Positions 41,170 to 53,453 are shown, numbered from the stretch's first letter. The stretch: 64,000 nt of DNA from Allobosea sp. CS1GBMeth4 (GCF_900185715.1 NZ_FYAS01000016.1:1-64000), one strand, 5' to 3'. Numbers and translations: made by a program. Notes: generated by a model not told the origin, from the letters alone.

Positions 41170-42388
41170 AGGCCTTGGTCAGGTCGCAGGTCCAGACGGT
41201 GGCCTTGCCGCGGCCGAGGCCGAGATCGGCGGTGACGACGATGTGCTCGCCCTTCATGTAGTCGGAGACGGCCTGCTCGTCATAGGAACCGGCGCGCGCG
41301 CCGGCCTCCGCGACCTTGATCGCGCCGAAGGAAATGTCGAGCCTGTCGCGATCGGCCGGTTCGCCCGCCTTGCCGACAGCCATGACGATGCGGCCCCAAT
41401 TGGCGTCCTCGCCGGCGATCGCGGTCTTGACCAGCGGCGAATTCGCGATCGAGAGCGCGACCTTCTTGGCCGAGCGGGCCGACTGCGCCCCGACGACGCG
41501 GACCTCGACGAATTTGCGGGCGCCTTCGCCGTCCTTGCAGACCAGATGCGACAGCTCCAGCAGCAGCGCGTTCAGCGCCCGCTTGAAGCCGGAGAGCCGG
41601 GCGTCTGCCGGGTCGCTGATCTCGGGCACGCCGCGCGCCCTCGCCTGTCCGGTCGAGAACAGCATCAGCGTGTCGGAGGTCGAGGTGTCGCTGTCGACCG
41701 TAATGGCGTTGAACGAGCCCTTGACGCCCTTGCTGAGCAGGGCCTGCAGCACCGGGGCCGCGATCGGCGCGTCGGTGAAGACGAAGGACAGCATCGTCGC
41801 CATGTCGGGCGCGATCATGCCGGCGCCCTTGGCGATGCCGGCGATCACCACCTCGTGCCCGTCGATCCTGGCCTTGCGCGAGACCGCCTTCGGGAAGGTG
41901 TCGGTGGTCATGATCGCCCTGGCGGCGTCGAGCCAGGGCCCGTCGGCGGCGCGCCTGGCGCAATCGGCCAGCACGCCCTCGAACTTGCCCGCGTCGAGCG
42001 GCTCGCCGATCACGCCGGTGGAGGCGATGAAGACCTCCTCGTCCTTGCAGCCCGCGGCCTTGGCCGCGATCCTCGCCGTCAGCGCCACCGAGTCGCGGCC
42101 CTTCACGCCGGTGAAGGCGTTGGCGTTGCCGGAATTGACGACGATGGCGCGCGCCCTGCCCTGCGCGAGATTGGCCCGGCACCAGTCGACCGGGGCCGAC
42201 GGGCATTTCGAGCGGGTGAAGACGCCGGCCGCCTGCGAGCCCTCGTCGAGCAGGACGAGCAGCACATCGGTGCGGCCCTGATAGCGGATGCCGGCCTCTG
42301 CGGTGGCGAAGCGCACGCCGGGCACGGCCGGAACCTTGGGCTGGCGCTTGGGCGCGAGCGGGGAAACGGGAACATCCTTGCCGGCCAT
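41138..42388 (-). CDS. argJ: Bifunctional glutamate N-acetyltransferase/amino-acid acetyltransferase
   Basis: 416 residues. The self-cleavage site is [14 protein letters not shown]; the nucleophile Thr198 becomes the N-terminus of the beta chain. Other conserved regions are [19 protein letters not shown] and GEDANWGRI. It transfers acetyl from N-acetylornithine to glutamate, closing the arginine acetyl cycle (and may also use acetyl-CoA). Cytoplasmic. The order parvulin-argJ on one strand is common in this class, facing away from secA. Confidence 0.95.
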   Translation of the reverse strand: MAGKDVPVSPLAPKRQPKVPAVPGVRFATAEAGIRYQGRTDVLLVLLDEGSQAAGVFTRSKCPSAPVDWCRANLAQGRARAIVVNSGNANAFTGVKGRDSVALTARIAAKAAGCKDEEVFIASTGVIGEPLDAGKFEGVLADCARRAADGPWLDAARAIMTTDTFPKAVSRKARIDGHEVVIAGIAKGAGMIAPDMATMLSFVFTDAPIAAPVLQALLSKGVKGSFNAITVDSDTSTSDTLMLFSTGQARARGVPEISDPADARLSGFKRALNALLLELSHLVCKDGEGARKFVEVRVVGAQSARSAKKVALSIANSPLVKTAIAGEDANWGRIVMAVGKAGEPADRDRLDISFGAIKVAEAGARAGSYDEQAVSDYMKGEHIVVTADLGLGRGKATVWTCDLTKAYVEINGDYRS

Positions 42389-42458
42389 CGGGCGCCTCCT
42401 GCGAATTCAGGCCCGATGTGCCGCAGCGGCGGAGCGAAGACAAGAGTCAGTGGCCCCG

Positions 42459-42489
42459 CAAAACGAAACGCCCGGGCATTGCCCGGGCG
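42459..42489 (-). terminator. Terminator of the parvulin gene
   Basis: Stem CGCCCGGGC/GCCCGGGCG (42469-42477 with 42481-42489) with a 3-nt loop, followed on the minus strand by TTTCGTTTTG. It lies 32 bp past the parvulin stop. Confidence 0.85.
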
Positions 42490-42520
42490 CATCGCGGTGA
42501 TCGTGTGAAGGCGCGGCGGC

Positions 42521-43360
42521 TCAGGGCTTCTTCGGCTCGGCCGGAGCGGCCGGGCTCGCCGGCTTGTCGAGGCGCTCGACCTTGGCCTTCTCGCGCAGCG
42601 CGACGATGATGTCCTGCTGCGCCTTGCGGACCAGGTACTGGTCGATCTGCGGCCTGACCTCGTCGAAGCTCGGCAGCGGCTTCACGCGCTTGTCCTCGAG
42701 CTTGATGACGTGCCAGCCGAACTGGCTCTTCACCGGCTCGGAGAGCTGGCCCTTCTCCAGCTTGAAGGCGGCTTCGGCGAACTCCGGCACCATCCGGTCC
42801 TTGGCGAACCAGCCGAGATCGCCGCCCTCCTTGCCCGAGCCCGGATCCTTGGAGAGCTCGGCCGCGACCTTGGCGAAGTCCTCGCCCTTCTTCACCCGCT
42901 CCAGCGCCGCCTTTGCCTGCGCCTCCTCGGGCACCAGGATATGGCGGGCGTGAACCTCCTCCTCAGGTTTCATCGCCTTGACGGTGTCGTCGAAGAGCTT
43001 CTTCGCCGCCTCCGGCGTCGCCGCCTTCTTGGCCTCGACGGTCAGGTATTCGTCGAGCAGCAGCTTGTCGCGGTTGTAGGCGAGGCGCTTGGCGAAGTCC
43101 GGCCCGTCGCCGATCTTGGCGGCCGCGGCGGTCTTGGCGCCGAGCTTGAGGTCGACCAGATAATTGATCAGCTCCTCGCGCTTGCGCTCTTCCGGCATCT
43201 GCGCCGTGCGCTCGCCCAGATCCTCCTCGGCGAGCTTGAGGTCGCCTTCGGTGATGGTGATGCCGTCGACCCTGGCAACAGGCTTGTCCTGCTGCGCGAA
43301 AGCCGGCCCGGCGGCCAGCGCGAAGCCAAGCGACAGCATGGCGAGACGGGAGGACAACAT
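42521..43360 (-). CDS. Periplasmic parvulin-type peptidyl-prolyl isomerase
   Basis: 279 residues. A signal peptide ends at AFAQQ (residue 23). A SurA/PrsA-like N-terminal helical region precedes the parvulin domain: VHARHILVPEEAQAKAAL, KDPGSGKEGGDLGWF and SQFGWHVIKLED. It assists folding of exported proteins. The Lys/Ala/Pro tail is low complexity. It is divergent from secA, a fitting neighbour for a secretion chaperone. The ATG at 43360 precedes the signal peptide. Confidence 0.9.
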   Translation of the reverse strand: MLSSRLAMLSLGFALAAGPAFAQQDKPVARVDGITITEGDLKLAEEDLGERTAQMPEERKREELINYLVDLKLGAKTAAAAKIGDGPDFAKRLAYNRDKLLLDEYLTVEAKKAATPEAAKKLFDDTVKAMKPEEEVHARHILVPEEAQAKAALERVKKGEDFAKVAAELSKDPGSGKEGGDLGWFAKDRMVPEFAEAAFKLEKGQLSEPVKSQFGWHVIKLEDKRVKPLPSFDEVRPQIDQYLVRKAQQDIIVALREKAKVERLDKPASPAAPAEPKKP

Positions 43361-43667
43361 CGGTGCGGCCTTTCGACTGGACGGCGCGGAGATCGATCTC
43401 GCCGGCTGAGTGCCAGCAGAACGCGGCCTTGGCAAGGCGGCGCCATGCACATCAACGCGAGCCGGCCGGCCTGGTTCGGCCCGTCGCGGCAGGGGCGGGG
43501 CCGCGTGCGACCTCTTGGAAGCGGCCCCGCCGGACCCCACATGCGCGCGGACAAGCGCGTGCTGGACCACGCGCCCGCGCACGTCTAAACACGCGCGAGA
43601 AATTCTCAGGGTACCGCTTCGGCCGCGCCTTCCGGCGCCGGCCGGATTCGCCATTGAAAGGCCGGAC
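43361..43667. other. Divergent region between parvulin and secA with long hairpin
   Basis: 307 bp. GGCGGGGCCGC (43494-43504) pairs perfectly with GCGGCCCCGCC (43521-43531) around a 16-nt loop. GAAAGG before the secA ATG is its ribosome-binding site. I see no SecM-like arrest peptide or other gene here. Confidence 0.55.
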
Positions 43668-46514
<2,847 letters not shown>

Positions 46515-46542
46515 GGCCGGGCCCACGACCATCGCCATGAAG

Positions 46543-46575
46543 AAAGGGCTCCGGCCGTCGGCGGAGCCCTTTTTC
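46543..46575 (+). terminator. Rho-independent terminator of secA
   Basis: Stem AAAGGGCTCCG (46543-46553) with CGGAGCCCTTT (46562-46572), 8-nt loop, ending in a T-run. Confidence 0.9.
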
Positions 46576-46683
46576 CGATCCGCGACCGCGCCGCCTATGC
46601 GGCCTGCGTCGGCGCGGGCACCGAGCGCAGCCTCAAGCGTTCTCCGGCTCGGCAGGTCCGCCCGCGTCGGCGCTGAAGCCGAA

Positions 46684-46707
46684 GGGGCCGCCCTCGCGGG
46701 CGGCCCC
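46684..46707 (-). terminator. Terminator-like hairpin of the TorF porin gene
   Basis: Perfect 10-bp stem GGGGCCGCCC/GGGCGGCCCC with a 4-nt loop, 30 bp past the porin stop on the minus strand. The T-tract is weak (TTCGGCTT). Confidence 0.65.
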
Positions 46708-46736
46708 ATGCGGATCGGCCTGTCGGGCCGCAGCAC

Positions 46737-47651
46737 TCACTTCGGCGCGAAGATGCCGACGCTGCTCGCGGTGATATCGAAGGACAGCGTCGCCACCACG
46801 GTCGGGTTGCACCATTTCGAGCGGCCCGAGCCCGAGACGATACCGCGCGGATCGGCCGTCAGCGCGAAGCACTCGGTCTTCGACAGGTTGGTGTCGTGAT
46901 AGCGCACGTCCGCCGTCAGATTCTTCCAGGTGTAGGAGATGCCGGCGTTCCAGTAGGTATAGTTCGGCAGGTCGGTCGGCGGCAGGGTCGACCAGATCGC
47001 GATATTGGTGGTGCCCAGCCAATAGTGACCGAGCTCGCCGGAGACCGACAGGCCTTCCAGGAAGGGCAGATTGTACTTCGCCGTCACCGAGGCGTAGGTG
47101 CCGGAGGCGCCGGTGCCGAGCCAGTCCCATGCATAGAAGAGATTGGCCCCGAGGATGAGCTTGTCCTCGAAATTATAGCTCACCTTGCCGTAGACTTCGG
47201 TGTAGTCTGTGTTCTTCGGCGTCCAATAGGTGCCGGCCGGATCGATGTACTGCTTCTCGCCGGGATAATAGTACTGCATCACGCCGAGATCGAGCGTCAC
47301 CGGGCCGAACTTCGGACGGATGCCGCCATAGAAGTCGACTTCCGCCGGCGGGCTGGTCGCCAGGTCGACATTCGAGGCATAGACGCCGACATAGAACAGG
47401 TTGTCGTATATCTGCAGCTCGGCGCCGCCCTGGATCGCCGGCTTGCGGTCGGTCTGCGAGATGCCGCGGAAATTATAGTCCGTCATGCCCTTCACGCTGA
47501 CGGCGATATCGAACCAGGTGATGCTCGGCGCCACCGGCACGGGCGGCGCGCCCTTGCGGCTCGGCAGATCGGAGGCGAGAACCGCGCCCGAAGCCGCGAG
47601 CCCGGTCGAAAGCGCAAGCCCCGCCAGCAAACCTGAAATCTTGAAGGCCAT
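46737..47651 (-). CDS. TorF-family outer-membrane porin
   Basis: 304 residues. A signal peptide ends near VLASDL (residue 28). The mature protein consists of alternating aromatic/polar beta strands (MTDYNFRGISQTDRKPAIQG, FYVGVYASNVD, VMQYYYPGEKQY) as in the TorF/Gcw_chp putative porin family. The end is VGIFAPK rather than a terminal Phe. It likely forms an outer-membrane channel; substrate unknown. GGGGG upstream of the ATG serves as ribosome-binding site. Confidence 0.85.
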   Translation of the reverse strand: MAFKISGLLAGLALSTGLAASGAVLASDLPSRKGAPPVPVAPSITWFDIAVSVKGMTDYNFRGISQTDRKPAIQGGAELQIYDNLFYVGVYASNVDLATSPPAEVDFYGGIRPKFGPVTLDLGVMQYYYPGEKQYIDPAGTYWTPKNTDYTEVYGKVSYNFEDKLILGANLFYAWDWLGTGASGTYASVTAKYNLPFLEGLSVSGELGHYWLGTTNIAIWSTLPPTDLPNYTYWNAGISYTWKNLTADVRYHDTNLSKTECFALTADPRGIVSGSGRSKWCNPTVVATLSFDITASSVGIFAPK

Positions 47652-47798
47652 CGCGACTACCCCCGAGGTTCATGCATGGATGCGTCATGCATTCGCCATG
47701 ATTAGGGGGCTGCGGGCGTAAAATCGGCAAGCCGAGGTTTTTTGCAACCTGCCCGCGTATTGTGCAACCGCGGCCGATTTCGACCTTTAGACGCCTAC

Positions 47799-47831
47799 AA
47801 AAGCGCCCGCGGCCTTCGCTGGCCGCGGGCG
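47799..47831 (-). terminator. Terminator of the L,D-transpeptidase gene
   Basis: 11-bp stem CGCCCGCGGCC/GGCCGCGGGCG (47804-47814 with 47821-47831) followed on the minus strand by CTTTTG. The plus-strand side also ends in TTTT, so it may work in both directions. Confidence 0.85.
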
Positions 47832-47862
47832 TGACTTTTCTGCATCAGCGTCGCCCGGCTGT

Positions 47863-49275
47863 TCAGCGCAGCGCGGGCTGGCTCGCATAGGCGGCGTCGG
47901 GCTGCCGCAGCTGCGATGTCCGCAGGGTCGAGGCCCGGCGTGGCGGCAGCGGCGCGGTCACGGTCTGGGGCGTCTCCGGCACCACCGATGCGACCGGGGC
48001 CTGCTCCTTCGCCTCGGACGACGCGCCGAGCAGTGGCACGAAGCTCAGCGCCCGCTGATAGAAGGAAGGCTGTGCCGGTTCGGCCGAGGCCGTCTGGATC
48101 GGCGCGGCAGCGGCGGCGCCCGGCGTCGCCTTGGCGACCTGCGTCGCCGCATCGGTGCTCGGCTTGGCGGCAGGCTGGGCGGCGGGCTTCGCCGGCACCG
48201 CGGCCGCCTTGGTCTCGGCTTCGGCCTGCTGCGCGCTGCCGCTGACGGCCGCGATCACCGCCTCGTGCTCGGCCGATTCGGCCCTGACCGTCGCCTTGGC
48301 GCGCCCCTTGTCGTCGAGCACCACGACGCGCGGGCCGATCAGCGAATCGACGCGGCTGATGCCGACATCGCGCGAGGCCCAGGCGACCGACCTGTTCATC
48401 GAATCGGCGCCGGACTGGGCCAGAAGGCGCTTGAACGAGGAATGCTGGTCGCCGTCGTCATAGATCAGCTTGATCGCCGGCGTGCCCTTCGAGACCAGCG
48501 CCGCGACCTGGATCTCGTCGCGCTGGCGCTTCTCGGCGAGAGCCTGCGTCAGCGAAGGGTCGACCTGGCTGCCGTCGCGGTTGAAGGCGTAGCGCCCGCC
48601 GGCCACCGACACGGACGGCTCGTCCTTGGCCACCTCGAAGAAGTCCGAACCTTCCTTGAGGTTCTTCCAGAAGCCGATGTTCGGATCGAGCCGATGCTTG
48701 GCGAGGTTCTCCGGCGTCATCCGGAACGGGAGGGCCTGCATCTGCACGGCCCGCTGCCCGCCATTATGGGCCTCGCGCACCAGCGCGTAGATCTCGCCGA
48801 TCTGGTCGTCGGTCATCGAGTAGCAGCCGGCCGAGGAACAGGCGCCGTGCACCATCAGATGTGCGCCGGTGCGGCCATGCGCCCGGTCATAGGCGTTCGG
48901 ATAGCCCATGTTGAACGAGACGTAGTAGGACGAGTTCGGGTTCATCTGCGCCGGGGTGATGGCGTAGAAGCCCTCCGGCGCCATACGGTCGCCCTCGCGC
49001 ACCTTCGGCCCGAGCTGGCCCGACCAGCGGCACATCGGGAAGGTCTTGAGCAGCGCATATTTGCCGTCGGCGCGCTTCTTCCAGATCTCGAGCTCCGACT
49101 CCTTCTTGTAGGAGCGAATCAGGATCGGCTGGCTCTTGCTCATGCCCTTCTCGGCCATGAGCGTGTAGGTCGCGGACGGAATCGGGATGTTGTGGCGCGC
49201 CGAGCCGCGATAGCGGTCCTCTTCGCAGGCCGCCAGGGTGAGGCCAAGGAGCGCCGCCAGCGCGAAATGTCTCAC
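47863..49275 (-). CDS. Lipoprotein L,D-transpeptidase (YkuD/YafK type)
   Basis: 470 residues from a GTG; homology and the lipoprotein signal (lipobox LAAC) begin here, though an in-frame GTG at 49281 is also possible. The catalytic motif MVHGACSSAGCYSM contains the His and Cys of the YkuD fold, and PEGFYAITPAQMNP precedes it, as in YafK-like enzymes. It probably cross-links or cleaves peptidoglycan-linked peptides in the periplasm. The last ~150 residues are Ala/Pro/Lys-rich and probably span the wall. It has its own terminator. Confidence 0.87.
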   Translation of the reverse strand: MRHFALAALLGLTLAACEEDRYRGSARHNIPIPSATYTLMAEKGMSKSQPILIRSYKKESELEIWKKRADGKYALLKTFPMCRWSGQLGPKVREGDRMAPEGFYAITPAQMNPNSSYYVSFNMGYPNAYDRAHGRTGAHLMVHGACSSAGCYSMTDDQIGEIYALVREAHNGGQRAVQMQALPFRMTPENLAKHRLDPNIGFWKNLKEGSDFFEVAKDEPSVSVAGGRYAFNRDGSQVDPSLTQALAEKRQRDEIQVAALVSKGTPAIKLIYDDGDQHSSFKRLLAQSGADSMNRSVAWASRDVGISRVDSLIGPRVVVLDDKGRAKATVRAESAEHEAVIAAVSGSAQQAEAETKAAAVPAKPAAQPAAKPSTDAATQVAKATPGAAAAAPIQTASAEPAQPSFYQRALSFVPLLGASSEAKEQAPVASVVPETPQTVTAPLPPRRASTLRTSQLRQPDAAYASQPALR

Positions 49276-49459
49276 AGCCACGTCGTCAATCCCATCTCGC
49301 GCAGACGCGTCAAGCCAGACCATGCACCACGCAACGCGGCCAAATTATGCCCGTTGCCCGGTTGTAGAACCGTTAGCCTTGACCGTTCCTTACCACAGGG
49401 CCCGCGCAGAAGGCCATATGGTGAAACCGCGGTAAAGCGCTGCCGCCCGGCTCCGTCCG

Positions 49460-50413
49460 TTACAGCGCCCTTCCGATCGCCAGATATTTCTCCGCCCGCC
49501 GGTCGACGATCTCGTCGGCGCTCAGCCCGCCGAGATCCGACAGCGCCGCCTCGATCGCGGCGCCGGCGCGCTCGATCGCGAGCGCAGGGTCGCGATGGGC
49601 GCCTCCCGTCGGCTCCGCGACGATCCGGTCGATCACGCCGAAACGCAGCAGGTCCTGGGCCGTGATCTTCATGCCCGTCGCCGCATCCTGGGCGCGGGCC
49701 GTGTCGCGCCAGAGGATCGAGGCCGCGCCCTCCGGCGAGATCACCGAATAGATCGCGTGCTCCAGCATCAGCACCTTGCTGGCGGCGGCGATGGCGATCG
49801 CCCCGCCCGAGCCGCCCTCGCCGATCACCAGCGCGACGCTCGGCGTGCGCAGCGAAAGGCAGGTCTCGGTCGAGCGCGCGATCGCCTCGGCCTGGCCGCG
49901 CTCCTCGGCCTCGATGCCGGGATAGGCGCCGGCGGTGTCGATGAAGCTCAGAACCGGCAGGCCGAAACGATCGGCCAGTTCCATCAGCCGCACCGCCTTG
50001 CGATAGCCCTCCGGCTTCGGCATGCCGAAATTGTGCCGGATGCGGGTCTCGGTCGAATTGCCCTTCTCCTGGCCGATGATGCAGACCGGCTCGCCGCGGA
50101 AGCGGCCGAAGCCGCCGACGACGGCCTCGTCCTCGCCGAAGGCGCGGTCGCCGGCGAGCGGCGTGAACTCGTCGATCAGAGCCGAGCAATAGTCGAGGAA
50201 ATGCGGGCGCTGGGGATGGCGCGCCACCAGTGTCTTCTGCCAGGGCGTGAGGGCGCCGTAGAGATCCTTCAGCGCCTGCGAAGCCTTGGCCTCGAGCTTG
50301 CCGATCTCCTCGGCGAGCGAATAGCCGTCGCCCTTGCCGTCGAGCGCGCGCAGTTCATCCGCCTTCGCCTCCAGTTCGGCGACCGGCTTTTCGAAATCGA
50401 GATAGCTTCGCAT
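49460..50413 (-). CDS. accA: Acetyl-CoA carboxylase carboxyltransferase subunit alpha
   Basis: 317 residues. MRSYLDFEKPVAELE is the usual N-terminus in this class, so I chose the ATG at 50413 over 50419 and the longer frame. The crotonase-fold core shows GQEKGNSTETRIRHNFGMP, FIDTAGAYPG, GEGGSGGAIAI and SPEGAASILW. With AccD it transfers carboxyl from biotin to acetyl-CoA, the first step of fatty-acid synthesis. No other acc gene is near, as is common in Rhizobiales. Confidence 0.96.
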   Translation of the reverse strand: MRSYLDFEKPVAELEAKADELRALDGKGDGYSLAEEIGKLEAKASQALKDLYGALTPWQKTLVARHPQRPHFLDYCSALIDEFTPLAGDRAFGEDEAVVGGFGRFRGEPVCIIGQEKGNSTETRIRHNFGMPKPEGYRKAVRLMELADRFGLPVLSFIDTAGAYPGIEAEERGQAEAIARSTETCLSLRTPSVALVIGEGGSGGAIAIAAASKVLMLEHAIYSVISPEGAASILWRDTARAQDAATGMKITAQDLLRFGVIDRIVAEPTGGAHRDPALAIERAGAAIEAALSDLGGLSADEIVDRRAEKYLAIGRAL

Positions 50414-50521
50414 CGACATCCAGATCTGGTCCCGCTTCCTCGAGGACAAGGCGGCAGCGGGGGCCGCGAGACGGAACGGTCAAAAAAGGCGGCGGACCTT
50501 GGCCGCGCCCCACGGAGATTG

Positions 50522-51292
50522 TCAACCCGCCGGCAGCTTCGCCTCCTCCTGCCGCGGCAGCCGGCCGGAGGGATGGGGCTGCGGCAGCAGCACCGGGCGA
50601 AACGCGAAGCTGCGCCGCGTCGCGCGCAGGGGCGCGCGCCGGTAGAACTGCTTGGTCGCGTCGATGACGTAGACGCCGGCGAAGGGCAGCGACAGCCCGG
50701 CGCCGAGGCATTCCCAGGCCGTGGCCGAGCGCATGAACAGGCGCCGGCGCAGTGGCGGCACATAGAGCGCCTCGCCCCAATGCTCGGGCGAGAACATGGC
50801 GCGGCGCATCAGCGCCTCGATCTGGGAGCGGCTGAAGGGCCGGCCATGGCCGAAAGGCGTCGTATCCATCCGCGCCCACAGGCCGCGCCGGTTCGGGACG
50901 ACGACGATCAGCCGCCCGCCCGGGCTCAGCACGCGCGAGATCTCCTCGAGCAGGTCCTCCGGGCTCTCGGTCTCCTCGAGCGCATGCACCATCAGCACGC
51001 GGTCGATCGAGGCGGTGGGGAGCGGCAGCAGCGTCGGCTCGACCAGAGCGGAGGCGGAGAGCCCGGGCGAGGGCCAGTTCACCACGCCCTGCGCCGCCGG
51101 CATGAAGGCGAGCACGCGCTCGGCGCCGCCGCCGAGCAACGGCAGATAGGGTGTCGCGAAGCCGAGGCCGAGCAGGCGCTGGCGCCGGCAATCCGCCCAG
51201 AGCTTCAGCATCACCTTGCCGACGGCCCGCCGCGCCACATGCCCGAGCGGGCTGGCGTAGAAGGCACGCAGGTCGACGACGTCCAAGGCCAT
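50522..51292 (-). CDS. Class I SAM-dependent methyltransferase
   Basis: 256 residues. A methyltransferase_11-like domain is seen (LVEPTLLPLPTASIDRVLMV, HALEETESPEDLLEEISRVL, LSPGGRLIVVVPNRRGLWAR). The SAM loop is atypical (LLGLGFATPYLPLL). The tail is basic. Substrate unknown. It is divergent from gloB, a pairing I recall from other Rhizobiales, with an inverted repeat between them. The ATG at 51292 is the only plausible start. Confidence 0.8.
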   Translation of the reverse strand: MALDVVDLRAFYASPLGHVARRAVGKVMLKLWADCRRQRLLGLGFATPYLPLLGGGAERVLAFMPAAQGVVNWPSPGLSASALVEPTLLPLPTASIDRVLMVHALEETESPEDLLEEISRVLSPGGRLIVVVPNRRGLWARMDTTPFGHGRPFSRSQIEALMRRAMFSPEHWGEALYVPPLRRRLFMRSATAWECLGAGLSLPFAGVYVIDATKQFYRRAPLRATRRSFAFRPVLLPQPHPSGRLPRQEEAKLPAG

Positions 51293-51334
51293 GCCGACGG
51301 AGATGGCGCAGCCCGGGCGGGAGCGCAAGGGTGG

Positions 51335-51446
51335 ACGGCAGTCGGCAATCGGCAGTAGGCAGTCGTCATCCAGGCTTGATAGGTTGCCGCCTCGATCCGC
51401 GCCGGCTCGGATTCTCCGACTGCCGACTGCCATTGCCGATTGCCGG
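51335..51446. repeat. Imperfect inverted repeat of GGCAATC/GGCAGTC heptads
   Basis: The left arm (about 51335-51364) is built of units such as GGCAGTC and GGCAATC; the right arm (about 51418-51446) carries their reverse complements (GACTGCC, GATTGCC). The element fills most of the 162-bp gap between the methyltransferase and gloB and could fold as a long hairpin. Confidence 0.65.
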
Positions 51447-51454
51447 AGTTTGCC

Positions 51455-52219
51455 ATGCCGCTCGACATCCATGTCTTCCGCACCCTCAGCGACAATGCCG
51501 GCGCCCTGCTGCACGACCCGGCGACCGGCGCCTGCGCCGCGGTCGACGTGCCCGATGCCAGCGACGTGCTCGCCGCCGCCAGGGCGAAGGGCTGGACGAT
51601 TCGCCAGGTGCTGGTGACGCATGAGCATGCCGATCACGTCCAGGGCATCGCCGCCCTGAAGCAGGCAACCGGCGCCAGGGTCTATGGCCCGGACGCCGCC
51701 CGCGCCGGCGCGCCGGTCGACGTCGTCGTCGGTGAAGGCGACCGCGTCTCCGTTGGCGGCCATGCCTTCGAGACCTGGGCGACGCCCGGCCATGCCGAGG
51801 GCCATGTCAGCTTCATCGGCCGCGAGGCGGGCCTCGCCCTGGTCGGCGACGTGGTCTTCGTGATGGGCTGCGGACGCGTCATGCCCGGCCGGATGGAGGC
51901 GATGTGGACCTCGCTGTCGCGGATCATGGCGTTGCCCGACGCGACCAGGCTGATCACCGGCCATGACTACACCTTGTCGAACGCCCGCTTCGCCGCCGCC
52001 ATGGACCCGAGCAACGCGGCCGTCGCGGCCCGTCTCGCCGAGGCCGAGGCGGCGAAGGCGGAGGGCCGCTTCTGGGCGGTGACCACGATCGGCGAGGAGA
52101 AGGCGACGAACCCGTTCTTCCGCGCCGGCGAGCAGGCGCTCGCCGCGACGCTCGGCATCGTCGGCAAGCCGGCCGGCGAGGTCTTCGCCGCGCTGCGCGA
52201 GGCCAAGAACAAGTTCTGA
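51455..52219 (+). CDS. gloB: Hydroxyacylglutathione hydrolase (glyoxalase II)
   Basis: 254 residues. Binuclear metal motifs of the metallo-beta-lactamase fold are visible: THEHADH (residues 55-61), GHAEGHVSF, GDVVFVMGCGR and TGHDYTLSN. It hydrolyses S-D-lactoylglutathione to lactate and glutathione in methylglyoxal detoxification. CCGGAG six bases before the ATG at 51455 decides the start. The first two residues of the usual GDTLF motif are conserved; the rest is slightly divergent. Confidence 0.92.
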   Translation: MPLDIHVFRTLSDNAGALLHDPATGACAAVDVPDASDVLAAARAKGWTIRQVLVTHEHADHVQGIAALKQATGARVYGPDAARAGAPVDVVVGEGDRVSVGGHAFETWATPGHAEGHVSFIGREAGLALVGDVVFVMGCGRVMPGRMEAMWTSLSRIMALPDATRLITGHDYTLSNARFAAAMDPSNAAVAARLAEAEAAKAEGRFWAVTTIGEEKATNPFFRAGEQALAATLGIVGKPAGEVFAALREAKNKF

Positions 52220-52225
52220 ACCGCC

Positions 52226-52681
52226 ATGAACACGCTGAGCGGCCTCAGCGCCGCCGAGGTCATCCGTCTGCTCGCGCTCGAGCCCCATCCCGAAGGCGGG
52301 CACTATCGCGAGACCTTCCGCGACCCTGCCGGGCCGGAGGGGCGCGGCTTCTCGACCGCGATCTATTATTTGCTCGATGTCGGAGAGACCTCGGAATGGC
52401 ACCGCGTCGACGCGGCCGAGATCTGGCATCACTATGCCGGCGCGCCATTGGTGATCACGCTCTCCCCGAACGGGCACGACACCTCCGCCCATCATCTCGG
52501 CAAGGACCTCGCCGCCGGTCAGCGGCCGCAGATCGTGGTGCCGGCCGGGCACTGGCAGAGCGCGACCTCGCTGGGCGCCTGGACGCTGGTCGGCTGCACC
52601 GTCGCGCCGGGCTTCGCCTTCACCGGTTTCGAGATGGCGCCGTCCGGCTGGCGGCCGACGCCGCGCCCGGCCGGAGGCTGA
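52226..52681 (+). CDS. Cupin superfamily protein, DUF985
   Basis: 151 residues: HPEGGHYRETFRD, STAIYYLL, SEWHRVDAAEIWHHYAG and VPAGHWQSA are the conserved cupin DUF985 blocks with histidines that could bind metal or sugar. Some relatives are described as sugar-phosphate or nucleotide-sugar isomerase-like, but no function is established. It starts 6 bp after gloB and ends 2 bp before the acetyltransferase, so all three are one operon. Confidence 0.88.
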   Translation: MNTLSGLSAAEVIRLLALEPHPEGGHYRETFRDPAGPEGRGFSTAIYYLLDVGETSEWHRVDAAEIWHHYAGAPLVITLSPNGHDTSAHHLGKDLAAGQRPQIVVPAGHWQSATSLGAWTLVGCTVAPGFAFTGFEMAPSGWRPTPRPAGG

Positions 52682-52683
52682 CC

Positions 52684-53445
52684 ATGGACAGACCCGTCAC
52701 CGATATGGCGCTCGTCGCCGCCTGCGAGACCCGCATCGTCAACGCCTGGCCGGCGCCGACCACGCTCGTCGTCGATGAATGGGTGGTGCGCTTCGCCAAC
52801 GGCTATTCCGGCCGCGCCAACTCGGCCTCCTCGCTGCGCGAGGGCGGCGACATGGACGAGGCGACGCTGACCTTCGTCGAGGGACTCTATCGCCAGGCCG
52901 GACTGCCGCCGCGCATCCGCTTCACGCCGCTGGTCGCCGAGGGCGCGCGCGAGCGCTTCGCCGCGCGCGGCTACCGGATCGAGACCGCCTCCTTCGGCAT
53001 GGTCGCGGAGCTCGATGGGGGAATCCATCCGCCCGTTGACGGCCTCGTCACGACGGCGCGCGCGCAGGATGACTGGATCGACGGCGTCTGCAGCCACCAG
53101 ACCGGCCCGAAGCGCAATCGCGACCATCTCTCCGCGATCGTCTCGGGCGTGCGCCTGCCCGCCGCCTTCGCGACGCTGCTGCATGAGGGCCGCCCGGCCG
53201 CCTATGCGATGAGCGTCGCCGAACGCGGCATGGCCGAGATCGGCGCGGTGATCGTCGACGAGAGCCTGCGCGGCAAGGGGCTCGGCAAGCGGCTCGTGCT
53301 GGGGCTGATGGGCTGGGCGGCGGCGCAGGGCTGCCGACAAGCCTATCTCCAGGTCGACCAGAGCAACGGCCTCGCCTTCGAGATGTACAAGCGGCTCGGC
53401 TTCCGCACGGTCTACGCCTACGAGACGCGGGCGCTCGATATCTGA
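52684..53445 (+). CDS. GNAT-family N-acetyltransferase
   Basis: 253 residues. The N-terminal half (RIVNAWPAPTTLVVDEWVVRFANGYSGRANS) is a divergent GNAT-like module; the C-terminal half has the acetyl-CoA loop ESLRGKGLGKRLVLGLM and the usual end QVDQSNGLAFEMYKRLGF. It acetylates an unknown small molecule or protein. Last gene of the gloB operon, convergent with the exporter gene. Confidence 0.85.
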   Translation: MDRPVTDMALVAACETRIVNAWPAPTTLVVDEWVVRFANGYSGRANSASSLREGGDMDEATLTFVEGLYRQAGLPPRIRFTPLVAEGARERFAARGYRIETASFGMVAELDGGIHPPVDGLVTTARAQDDWIDGVCSHQTGPKRNRDHLSAIVSGVRLPAAFATLLHEGRPAAYAMSVAERGMAEIGAVIVDESLRGKGLGKRLVLGLMGWAAAQGCRQAYLQVDQSNGLAFEMYKRLGFRTVYAYETRALDI

Positions 53446-53453
53446 CGACAGCT

